A DNA stretch of 16,729 nt from Bondarzewia mesenterica (lineage: Eukaryota; Basidiomycota; Agaricomycetes; Russulales; Bondarzewiaceae): NCBI GenBank assembly GCA_004802705.1, contig SGPL01000650.1, positions 1-16,729 of the forward strand, given 5' to 3'. The first letter of the stretch is position 1, and each line of letters starts with the position of its first letter. Below, in pieces: positions 1 to 8,900 of the stretch. Position numbers and translations under genes: made by a program. The notes under the pieces are model-generated. The model did no database searches. It saw nothing but the letters and a program-made list of their open reading frames with translations, and was not told the DNA's origin.

Positions 1-183
1 TGTACGTCCGACCGCATTCCCCCCGCGCCCTGCTCGCCGGATCAGTTTTGGCAGCCTCGTCGCTCCCACCGGAGATGACATACTTCTTGAACCTGCCGAA
101 ATTGCGCCGGGTGAGGGCCTGGGGCTCGGGCTCGGGCTCGGCAGCGCTTTCCAGCTGCGGTGAACGACGCCATCCGCCTCCAT
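1..183 (-). other. Possible partial coding exon(s) running off the left edge
   Basis: Reading leftwards, this GC-rich stretch is open to the window edge in two frames. One frame opens at an ATG at 183 (MEADGVVHRSW...). The other begins after a possible splice acceptor (cag at 157-155) and reads like real protein: an EPEPEP run, then ALTRRNFGRFKKY, a Gly-Ser turn and a charged stretch, with third positions almost all G or C. A TATA-like ATATATGG on the minus strand (about 243-250) lies about 60 bp upstream of the ATG, which fits a 5' end here. The two frames cannot both be coding, and no family is recognised. This may be the first exon of a gene to the left or chance openness in GC-rich DNA. 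Confidence 0.25.
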
Positions 184-202
184 CGAGGGACAGGCATCCC
201 TC

Positions 203-231
203 TGTACAGTGTACATTTGTACAATATGTAC
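203..231. repeat. Cluster of four TGTAC words
   Basis: TGTAC occurs at 203, 210, 218 and 227, that is, at spacings of 7, 8 and 9 bp. The core GTAC is self-complementary, so the cluster reads alike on both strands. It lies just upstream of the doubtful minus-strand start at 183. It could be a protein-binding cluster or simple-sequence drift. Confidence 0.4.
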
Positions 232-349
232 CAACACCATACCATATATCGATGCCTCGCATATTGGCCGGGGCATCAACAAAGCATATAACCACTCAAT
301 CAAACTCAACAGGAATATTTCGCTATAGACACTACCGCCTCCTTTAACC

Positions 350-1620
350 ACCGTCCATTTCGACCTGTTCCATACACTCTCACTCTCTCACCTCCGGCTG
401 GTCTGGCGCTAGTGTCCCTCTTTCTCAGTGCATATTGTTTTCGTCGCTCTTTACGTATCGCTCTCCTCGGACTTCGGATCTCCATCATGCTGTACTCCCC
501 ACCCACGGTCAACAACGTTCGCTCCCGACGCAACGACTGGACATTCGCTCGTTGGCATTGGAACAATCCCTATCCGCATCACTTTCCTTTCATTGTGCTT
601 GTTCGGCGTTCCATTCACCCACCCATCTCATCTCTCTCCCTGAAACAGATCGATGCGACCTCGCGGGAAACAACCCTTCATTCACTCTTTCTGGGATTTT
701 TTTTTCTGCTCTATCGATTCGGCCATGTCGCCCTGTACACATTCGTTTGACTCCACGGATCTGGTTTCTTTTCATTCACAGTCGCAGTTTTTCTCTACTC
801 GTGTTGCTTCATCCCTCATCCCCCCTGCTCCATCTGTTCATCGCCTTGTTCCACCCTCTCAATCCGTCTGCTTCGTTCATCGCGTAGCTCCATCTCTCAG
901 GAACCCCTGGTTCCGTCCGTTGCGTCGTTGCTCCATTTTTTAAATGAACCCCTGGTTCACATCTGTTGTGTTGCTTCATCCTTTAAAGGAACCGCTGGTT
1001 CCACCCGTTGCCTCGTCCCATCCATCCCTCAAGAATCTTCCTGCTCCATTCTTGCGAAGACTGGCCATGTGCGTCCTCGTTCCGCCTTTTGCGTGGGGTT
1101 GTCGTGTGGATTGTGGCAACACCTGTACCAAGTACCCAATCGCTCTGCTCCTTCCTTTCTCCTGGGTCAGTCGTCTGGTCCTACTTTTTTTTGTTACTCC
1201 ATCCTTCGTCCCATTCCCAATCGCCCATTTTCATTTCTTTCTTCGGTACGTGGTTGCTTTTTTCTTTCTTTCCTTTTTCTTCTTTCCGGACGCGGGTGTC
1301 ACCTCGGTGCTCTCTCGTTCTTGCTCTTCTGACTCCATTAGCGGCAACCACGCCCAATCATTCAGTAAAACCCTTTCTTTTTCGTTGCTGCTCCCGCTGT
1401 TTGCTCCGAATTTTCGCTGTACATGTTTTTCCTTCGTTCGTCTGTCGCTCTGTTCGACCGCATGCTATCCTTGTCGCTTGCTTACTCGCGCGTTTCTTTC
1501 TTTCAAATGCAAAAATCTTTCCCTTGTTTTTTCTTCTTCGCGGAGCTTGTCGTTGTCTTATCGTCGGTGTTGTAGTTCTTCTGGAACACTTGCTTCGTAC
1601 CTTTTCGAACCTTTGACATT
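350..1620. other. Gene-free pyrimidine-rich block
   Basis: The plus strand here is strongly enriched in C and T (long runs of ttcttt, ctccatc, ctctcgttc) over about 1.27 kb. Several reading frames stay open only because the composition is poor in stop codons; their translations are low-complexity Ser/Leu/Phe/Cys/Arg strings with no domain pattern and no believable splice structure. I see no RNA gene. Fungal promoters often carry CT tracts upstream of transcription starts, but this one is unusually long. It could be a long leader or non-coding transcript, or a degraded repeat. Confidence 0.6.
900..1032. repeat. Three tandem about 44-bp repeats, each headed by a hairpin palindrome
   Basis: Three copies start at 900, 945 and 988 (periods 45 and 43). 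Each begins with a 15-bp inverted repeat: GGAACC-CCT-GGTTCC (900-914), TGAACC-CCT-GGTTCA (945-959) and GGAACC-GCT-GGTTCC (988-1002). A related tail follows (about CCGTTG..TTGCTCCATC..TTTAAA). The outer base pair of copy 2 is changed on both arms, so the pairing is kept. A weaker, palindrome-less relative of the tail seems to precede copy 1 (about 848-899). Confidence 0.75.
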
Positions 1621-2380
1621 GTGCGGCGCACTGTAGTTTCGTGCTCACAATTGTACGATGTGAATGTTGATGCTCGAGTGAATTGTGAACTCATACAGTA
1701 CTACATATATGGTGAGCTCCGAGACAAGGAACAGCTTCGCGGCGACGCTGATCGTGAAATGCATCTGCATACCGACGCTGCGTGCGCTTTGATATCAATC
1801 ATGAGCACCCTTGCCACATTCCTGATGGCCTGAGTTTCCAAGGACATTGTGCGCGCCCGCGACCCAGATCGCACCTAAATCGTGGCGGCAAGTTGGATGA
1901 CCGATCCTGTTCCTCCTTGCAGTTTGAACATAGAGTATTAGCGATTTGGACGACTGGACAAGCTTTACGCTCGATGCTCATCGGTCCCCCCCCCCATTTA
2001 GTCTCCCCGAGGCAGAGTAGCCACTCGTCAACCTTCGTGCCTGCACGGCGCGATGGGTCACCCAAGTTACAAAGGTCCATTGATCAGCCAGCAGTTGAAT
2101 GGGTAATGCGGAGACGTTAGTGTGGTCTCGCCTGCGCACAAAGTGACCTCGGGCCTCTTCGGGCTTACCTGCACGGGACTTACAGAGTAAAATATCCTTT
2201 ACAATAATTCCCAATATCGTACCTCGGGCATGGATCAGATGCACCCCGACCCTCAGACAAACATGACATGTATTGGAGTCCCTCGCGACTTAACCTGGCC
2301 ATGGGACGTAACGATTCGCTCTTCTGTGTCAGTGGGATTCTCTGGAAAAGGTATGGCCGAGAACCACAGATACGATGAGC
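1621..2380. other. Intergenic stretch with no recognisable gene
   Basis: Composition returns to normal after the CT-rich block. Open frames exist on both strands (for example 1799-2080 on the minus strand and 1782-2120 on the plus strand), but their translations lack domains and have no consistent splice sites. A run of ten C lies at about 1985-1994. The right end leads into the promoter of the NmrA-like gene. Confidence 0.55.
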
Positions 2381-2390
2381 AATGCTAGAG

Positions 2391-2398
2391 TATAAAAG
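2391..2398 (+). promoter_or_regulatory. TATA box of the NmrA-like gene
   Basis: TATAAAAG lies 65 bp upstream of the ATG at 2456, the usual distance for a TATA promoter with a short leader in filamentous fungi. The same 8-mer precedes two other genes in this window (14870 and 16430). Confidence 0.7.
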
Positions 2399-2455
2399 AG
2401 TGAAGAGCACAGGGAGTACACCTCAACTCAAGCCCAATTTCTAAGCCGTCTAGAA

Positions 2456-3714
2456 ATGTCTTCCAATACTCTCAAGCTCATCCTCGTCATCGGGGCGACA
2501 GGCGCGCAGGGCCTCGCTGTCATCGACAAGCTCCTAGCCCCAGCCTCTGACGGGTCGCCGAGTCCATACGCGATTCGAGCTCTCACACGCGATCCCGAGA
2601 GCAGGAGAAGTCGCGAACTGAAAGCGAAAGGCGTTGAGGTCGTGAAAGGTGCGGTGCAATCCTGCTGGTCAGGAGGATTGGCGGAGCTAATGTTGTGGCA
2701 CTCCGATTTGGTTCATAGGCGCCTTCGACGACTTTCCTTCGGTCGCGGCAGCCTTGAAAGGTGTCTACGGCGCCTGGGTCAATACAGACGGATTCACTGT
2801 CGGTGAAGAGAAGGAGACGTACGCTGGTATTAGGATTTTCGAGTTGGCCAAGCAAGCCGGTGTTAGGCACTATGTCTGGAGTAACCTGGAGTACATCTCC
2901 AAGGTAAGGCGCCAGTAAACTGCCTCGAACCTGAATGCAACTCACTCCAAAATCTTCCTTTAGAAAACAGGATATAATCCGCTCTATCGATGCGAACATT
3001 ATGACGGCAAAGGCCGTGTCGCCGACTGGCTGCAGGCTCAACCCTCCGTCGTGAGCGATACCGAGCTATCCTGGAGTATGGTTACGACAGGCCCATACAT
3101 GGACACGTTGTATATAGTAAGTCGATGCCGATGGGTGGTCGCAAATGCGTAGTTGCTGACGGTGGACGATGTAGTATATGTTTGGACCTCTTCACCAGCG
3201 CGAAGACGGAACATATGTGTTTGCCTCGCCCGTCGGCAGCGGTCATGTCCCCATGATCGCGCTTTCTGACCTTGGCTTCTTCGCGCGCTATACCTTCGAT
3301 CACCGGGAGTTGACTTCGGGGAAGGACCTTGAAATCGCTAGCGAAATGGTGGATTGGGCTCACCTGGTCGATACGTTCGTCCGCGTGACGGGACAGAAGG
3401 CCGTCTACGTGCCACAGAGCATTGATGAATGGTTTGAGAACTTCACCAATACCGACATGCCCGTCGCGGGTGAGCGTGTCAAGGGAGATGGGTCGACCAC
3501 ATGGAAGCAGAACTTCAGCGCGTGGTGGGCGTTGTACAGGGACGATATCATAACAAGGGATATGGAGTGGGTTCGAAAGATCAATCCGGGAGGGTACACG
3601 CTCGAGACCTGGATGAAGGAAAACAAGTACACGGGAGATTGGAAGCCCTTGTTGAAGAATATGGAAGATGGGAAGTTGCCGGGGATAAACAAGGAGAGGG
3701 TTTCCACGTTGTAA
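2456..3714 (+). CDS. NmrA-like NAD(P)-binding Rossmann-fold protein
   Basis: Exons 2456-2648, 2719-2903, 2964-3116 and 3175-3714 join in frame to 356 aa; introns are 70, 60 and 58 nt with GT..AG ends. The N-terminus has the dinucleotide-binding loop GATGAQG at residues 13-19 after a hydrophobic beta strand. Next come family-typical segments GVYGAWVNTDG (79-89) and GVRHYVWSN (112-120), where NmrA/HSCARG-type atypical short-chain dehydrogenases keep their second and third Rossmann strands. A C-terminal domain with a conserved GHVPMIALSDLG segment follows. The active-site Tyr-x3-Lys of classical dehydrogenases is not evident, as in NmrA sensors. The likely role is NAD(P) binding or redox sensing in the cytosol or nucleus; some relatives are isoflavone-reductase-like enzymes, so the substrate is unknown. 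A TATA box lies 65 bp upstream. The gene converges on the small membrane-protein gene downstream. Confidence 0.9.
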
Positions 3715-4017
3715 GTTGTTTCAGATACTTATGTTGTATTTACTATCATCGGATGGCTGTATGTGACGAGATAGTCGGAAAGGATATAATTTGGCGATGA
3801 ACACTTGCCTGCGTAACGGTTAAGGCATCTTTCAGATGGATGAAGGATATCATACTGAAAGGCTGTGGACAGCCTAGAATTCACGCGAACCGGTTCAAAC
3901 GCAATCGGGGGCCAGAAAAGTATTGTGAATCTACTCTCAGCACATCTTACGAGTTGGGAGCTTCTTTCAACATTCGCCGTGAGTGAAATAAGATAAAACT
4001 CACAATGATATGACCCT
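3715..4017. other. Intergenic region between convergent genes
   Basis: About 300 bp, A/T-richer than the flanking genes, between the stop codons of the NmrA-like gene (+) and the small membrane-protein gene (-). It must hold both 3' UTRs and polyadenylation sites. I see no further gene or repeat. Confidence 0.6.
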
Positions 4018-4356
4018 TCATGCAACGTCTGAAAGAGCTGCCGCGCCTGCTGCCTCTGCAGCCTCGATGTGTCGGCGTCTACGCTCCGCAATCTCTGCAC
4101 GCTTGTCTGCTATGAGAACACTCGCACGTTCATCCCAACGGTACACCCAATATCCACCATAGCCAAAAACAACCATGGAAAGGACGTGCCCTCCGGGATC
4201 TGAACGGGTATCAGACACGCCAAGGTAAAAGTATACGGTTCATGACGTTGGGAAGTACGCACTATCAAAGAGGTTGCGTTTTTGAATTCCGAGCTGGCCA
4301 ATCCGGGCTGCGAGACCGAAGAGAGAGAAACCGAGCACACTTGATAGGAGCGCCAT
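4018..4356 (-). CDS. Small two-span membrane protein, candidate complex I 14-kDa-type subunit
   Basis: Exons 4356-4263 and 4199-4018, with one 63-nt intron (GTGCGT..CAG), join to 91 aa. Residues 2-20 and 35-54 are hydrophobic and separated by a basic loop (QLGIQKRNLF). A charged, Ala/Arg/Glu-rich helix follows (DKRAEIAERRRRHIEAA, 63-79). The layout, with a short first helix, a GQLGIQKRN loop, a Tyr/Gly-rich second span and a charged helical tail, resembles small basidiomycete proteins annotated as a 14-kDa NADH:ubiquinone oxidoreductase subunit, which would place it in the mitochondrial inner membrane. That assignment is from memory and moderate only. The start at 4356 has A at -3 and G at +4; an in-frame ATG at 4479 would add 41 residues. 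It is transcribed divergently from the TPR gene, with 246 bp between starts. Confidence 0.8.
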
Positions 4357-4602
4357 TATCAAAATATTCTCAGATGAGAGGATGATTGACGCGGTCGGCG
4401 CTGAGGATGATGAGGAGATGCGAGTCGGGAAAGTATGGGTGTCAACAGGAGTAAATATGAACAGGTGAGCACGCAGCACGAGGCCTTTGTTCGCCTTCTT
4501 GCACTTCAGCTTGTTCCTGCCAATCTTACTGCTGAGTCGTGTCTGTTGCTCTCAAATCTAGTGATCCCGTCTGCTAGACTTCGTGAACGGTGCAAAAACA
4601 CC
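4357..4602. promoter_or_regulatory. Shared divergent promoter region
   Basis: These 246 bp separate the start codons of the small membrane protein (-) and the TPR protein (+), so both promoters must lie here or overlap the genes. No TATAAA box is visible. The region contains open frames in phase with both genes, but the starts chosen have the better contexts. Confidence 0.6.
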
Positions 4603-5599
4603 ATGGTTGCTCCATCTGAAGAACTTTCTCCTGAGGTGAAGGCGAAGATCGACATTGCATCGCAGAAGAAAGACACGGGTGACCAGGCTTTTAAAGCAGG
4701 CGACGTGAAGGCAGGCATGTAAAAACGCATTTTCAATTCTGACTAGTCTTTCTAATTTCATGCCAGCTTTGAGAGGGTATCATGAGGTGAGCGCAGGGTC
4801 TAGCATCTGAACGTTTGCTGTGGCGTCTTATATGTATGATCGTGACTGAAGTCATTGCTCTATCTTCAAGGAATAGACAAGTAAGTTCTATTTCTTCGAT
4901 CTGACCTCAACCACTAACAGGCTATGGCTCGTGTAGATCAGGCCTGAAAACGGCTTTTGCACCCTCAGCCGCGGATGCTGCCGCACCTCAAGAGAAGACT
5001 GTTGTACGACCATTGACCATTGCATCGGGTGATTGTACTGACGAACTGTATCACAAAAGGCAGACATCATGATCGAAAAGATTTACGCAAATATGTCGGC
5101 CTGTCATATTAAATTGGAGAACTGGAGACGAGCATTGGAGACCGCAGACAAAGTATTTTTCAGATCCTTATCAATCACCCTGGATTGACTTTCGTATGGC
5201 TTTCAGGCGCTGGCCAAGAATGAGAACAATCATAAAGCTACGTTTCGCAAGGCGAAGGCGCTAGGAGAGCTTGGCTATTTCGAACGGGCGGAGACACTTC
5301 TTGAAGATCTCGTCAAAAAGAGTCCATCTGGTAAGTATATCGCCCTCGCCATGACTGACACTGAACATTGATCTACTGTCTTAGATGCGCCAGCAGCTAC
5401 TACAGAACTTGCTCGCTTACGAGCGATGGACAAGCAGCGCGAGCGGGTGCACAATCAGAAGCTTAAGGGTTCGTATTTACATAGAGGCATCGCGCAAGGA
5501 TGGCTGATGTCGACATATCCTTCCTCAATAGGGTGGCTCAATCGTGACAAAAGGCCGATTACAGGTGATGCTGATGCTCCCAAAATCGTCGACCATTGA
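4603..5599 (+). CDS. TPR protein with a carboxylate-clamp-like repeat set
   Basis: Eight exons (4603-4714, 4767-4786, 4852-4880, 4937-5003, 5060-5152, 5207-5330, 5385-5468, 5532-5599) give 198 aa. The ATG lies in CACCATGG. TPR1 spans about residues 20-53 (KKDTGDQAF...RGYHESLLYLQGID). An Ala/Pro linker follows (55-76), then TPR2 (about 79-110, IYANMSACHIKLENW) and TPR3 (about 113-146, HKATFRKAKALGELGYFERA). A basic C-terminal helix ends the protein. In Hsp90/Hsp70-binding TPR domains the clamp uses Lys and Asn in TPR1, Asn in TPR2, and Lys and Arg in TPR3; here the TPR1 Asn is Asp27, while Asn87, Lys117 and Arg121 are in place. It is therefore likely a cytosolic co-chaperone-like protein of the TTC9 or FKBP-TPR type without a PPIase domain. 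The first intron is GC-AG, and exons 2 and 3 are only 20 and 29 nt. Confidence 0.85.
4715..4766 (+). other. GC-AG intron in the TPR gene
   Basis: The exon ends ..GCAG and the intron begins GCATGT, a near match to the rare GC donor consensus (AG|GCAAGT), and ends CCAG. Only this choice restores the TPR1 reading frame (VKAALRGYHE); using the GT four bases further leads straight into a stop codon. Confidence 0.75.
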
Positions 5600-5924
5600 G
5601 CTTGAGCTCAAGCGCGGAGTCGTGAGGCTTGTTGTCCTTCAAGACGAAATATCTTGGAATGATAGTTTAGTGGTCAAGATCATAGTTTCTGTACATTTAC
5701 TAAAGCCCAGTCGTTCGCTATCGCATTGTTGTCGTTTACCTCCACACTGAATTCCAGTGTGTACACAAGGACCTACAAGGAACATCGGGGGTCGAATCGC
5801 GTGACAGATGTGACAGGACGCGTTCCAACTCAGATCGGTCGACGCAGGTCGACGCGTGCGACACGTTTTCCTCGTCGAGCGTCCTCCAGTCGTGGAGCTC
5901 CCTGGCCTGTCAAAGCAACCCACA
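5600..5924 (+). promoter_or_regulatory. TERT upstream region with two ACGCGT boxes
   Basis: This is the 325-bp gap between the TPR stop and the TERT start. It carries ACGCGT at 5818-5823 and 5852-5857, identical to the MluI cell-cycle box bound by the MBF complex of fungi at G1/S genes. The second box is part of a direct 10-bp repeat, GGTCGACGC at 5837-5845 and 5847-5855. No TATA box is seen, and the area just before the ATG is C/T-rich. Regulation of TERT by MBF is an inference from the motif alone. Confidence 0.5.
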
Positions 5925-8900
5925 ATGACTAGCACATCAAAGATCACCCTTTCGATCCTTCAATCATATTATCCCATTGTCAAAGACTTACAGACATATC
6001 TCCTTGAAATCTTAGAATTTCCGGACTCAGAAGCGGTTGGACTAGGCGACTTTCCTCTCCAAAAGATCGACTCGGAGGGTTTTAGACGTTTTGTACAGGG
6101 GTCGTATGTAGCTTTGACACGTCAGGATGCTGTCATGCCCGGACGAGGCATGCCCCGTCTGAAATCGGTGGAGCCGATGGTTCATATGCGTGAAGTATGG
6201 GACCCGCACGCTCAGTCATTTACGATCACCCTAATATCGTGCACTAGATCATTGACCGTGTACAGGAGAAACTGATGATGAAGTCGAAGGCTCCCAACAT
6301 CGTCACTGCAGGCTATCGTTCTGTATGCAGCTTCTGGCTGTTTCCTTGTTTGTTTTTCACTGACTTCGGGCTTGAAGTCCCATAAGAAAGGCGATCGCGG
6401 TAAACCTGGAATGACACGATTGGGTGTGTCCAACTACTTTGTAAATACAATGGTCACAGCGCTGCAGGGGCCTGAGTGGGAACGCCTACTCACGAGGTTT
6501 GTGTTGATGGATTCGCCTTCCTTTATATCTGCTCTGCGACTCACTTATATATAGGATAGGCGAGGATGCCATGTTCTATCTATTGATGGAGACATGCATG
6601 TTCATACCGTTGCCTAACGATTGCCTGTGTCAGATAACGGGCGAGCCCATCGTGTTTTTGAGACCTCCGGCATTGAAAGAAGTTGATGAACCGCTAGCCA
6701 CCGGGATAGGGACTAGCCTTAACTCGCCGACTACCTCCAAACGAAAAGGAGACGATTTGGAGGAGGAGACAGGTCAGAAGCGCGTGCGGTCTGCGGATAC
6801 TTCTGCTTCTTCGACAAGGGTGGCTTCCAGAAGTACTTCTCTCAACGGGAAACCTCCAATAGCCAAGTATATGCGCGGTTTTCCAATGGCTGCACATTAT
6901 ATACTAATACAACCGGCAGACGGAAAGCTGCCGACATACCGATAGCACGAGCTCGTCTATTCTATGCGCGGCCCACATATCTAACACACACATCTCGCGT
7001 TGTGGCCGGTCTTCCTCCGAAGCGTACGCTGTTTCTTGCTTTTCGTTTTTTTTTTTTTTTTTTGACGTTGATTGTTCGTTCGCTTCCAGATATTCTGAAT
7101 ATACTCAATCCTGCAAATTCCCAGGGATCTAAAGCCCTGTCAGAAACATACCGGCCACCTGATCTGAGAAAACAGATGCAAGATGCTCGTCACCTGTCCA
7201 AGTACATCTTCCCGAGAATGTACGGGCTTTCCAATGTCTTCAGTCTACCTAGCCCTCCAAGACCGAGCTCTAAGCTCCCCGATTACATAGACAGGGAAGA
7301 TGAAATCAAGGTGCGCTAGATGCCCCATTTTGTGTAGATTATTATCGGATAGAATTTTCTGATCCTGGCTAGTCGAAGGGACCTTGTAAGACTCCCGAAA
7401 GGCTGAAGTCAGTTATTGACCATCTCGAAAAGATGGTATATAGACATGGCAAATGCGGGTACATAGCGTTAAGGGACCTTACTTGTCCCTCCAAAGTGAG
7501 TAGCGTTGTTCTCGCAGTATAAGCTCTGATACTAAACATCGTGGCACAGCTGAAAGATGATAAGCAAAAGCCTCTCGATAGCTCCATTATACTTGTCTGT
7601 CAGAAGATCTGCTTCGCCCTTTGCTTCAGCTGATTTGCATATCTTTACAGGAGCTTATGTCGGAGCAGTCCATCAATCTTCACTCTCAACGGCCCATTGA
7701 TTCCGAGTTAGTATCGGATATCTCGTTAAATCGTACTACTCTCCCACCTAGTCTGACGCAGAGTAAACCTGGTACGAAGGCGAAACCGAGGTTTGCTGAG
7801 TTTGCCTGCAGCATTCTGGAGGTACCGTTATTGTTTGGCCTCAAGTCGCTCGTACATCACTGATACAGAATCCAGGTATATCGTTACGTTGTCCTTGTGA
7901 CAAAAGCCGTCATACCCAAATCTCTTTGGGGTTGTGATGACAACTTCAAATCGGTCATGAAGTGTACGTTTGTGTCTCTTCTCCGCATTGTTTTACGTTC
8001 ATATGCATACTCATCGTTAGCTGTCAAGGAGTTCATAGCATATCGTCGTTATGAGACAACAACCTTGCACCACATCATGCAGGGGGTCAGCATTTCCAAG
8101 TGCGAATGGTTGGCTCTCAGGAGCTCGATGACTGAACATCGCACAAGTATTCCCGTCTCTGATTCCATAAAACGGCGCGAACTTATGGAAGAGTTCCTTT
8201 TCTGGTACTTCAGCTCCTTCCTTTTGACGTTATTAAGAGTGAGTTTTTATGTGATACGTACCGTCAAGGGCAATAACGAACTTGCTTTAGACCACTTTTT
8301 ATATCACCGAGTCAGGCGCGTTCCGGAATCGTACTCTTTATTTTCGGCAAGATGACTGGCAAACCCTTTGTGCACCGCTGATCGATCGTCTCAGCTCGGA
8401 TACTTTTTTGAAGCTCGAGAAGGTGCGTCATGATGCATCTCTGTTGAGTAGATTTGGTAAACTCAGCTTTCCTCGCTTGCAGACTGAAACGGAAGAGATT
8501 CTTCGTCAACGCAAGTTGGGATTTTCGTTCGTTCGGCTTTTGCCAAAGGATACCGGTGTAAGGCCCATCGTGAACTTAAAAAGGAAGAAAATTCAACAGA
8601 AGGTGTGTGCGAATTTGGCAGGTTTGGTTACTTGCTCACCATTGAGTCCGATCAGGGGTCATTCGGCGCACAGCAACAATCTATCAACGACATCTTGCAA
8701 GCTGCATTCCAAATCCTGACCTTTGAGAAGGTATAATTCTTTGTTGAGAGGTTGACGTGCATGCATTGACGTTGAACAGGATGCCCAACCTCACCTGTTA
8801 GGCTCGTCTGTGTTCGGACCAAATGAAATTTACGGCAAATTGAAGGCTTTCAAATCTCGCCTTGCTTTTAACAATCCTTCTGGACCTCTGTACGTATGCT

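Noticed and set aside
944..1636. Long plus-strand open frame (230 codons) in the CT-rich block
   Set aside because: It is open because the composition lacks stops. The translation is low-complexity with no domain, a second frame is open almost as far, and it runs straight through the hairpin repeats.
1358..1648. Minus-strand Arg/Lys-rich frame
   Set aside because: It is the purine-rich complement of the CT block; the Arg/Lys/Glu content follows from GA-rich codons.
1799..2080. Minus-strand 93-codon frame with several Cys
   Set aside because: No family pattern, no neighbouring exons with matching phase, and ordinary third-position composition.
5856..5924. Upstream extension of the TERT frame to 5856
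   Set aside because: The codon there is GTG, not ATG, and the region carries promoter motifs; 5925 is the first in-frame ATG and has a good context.
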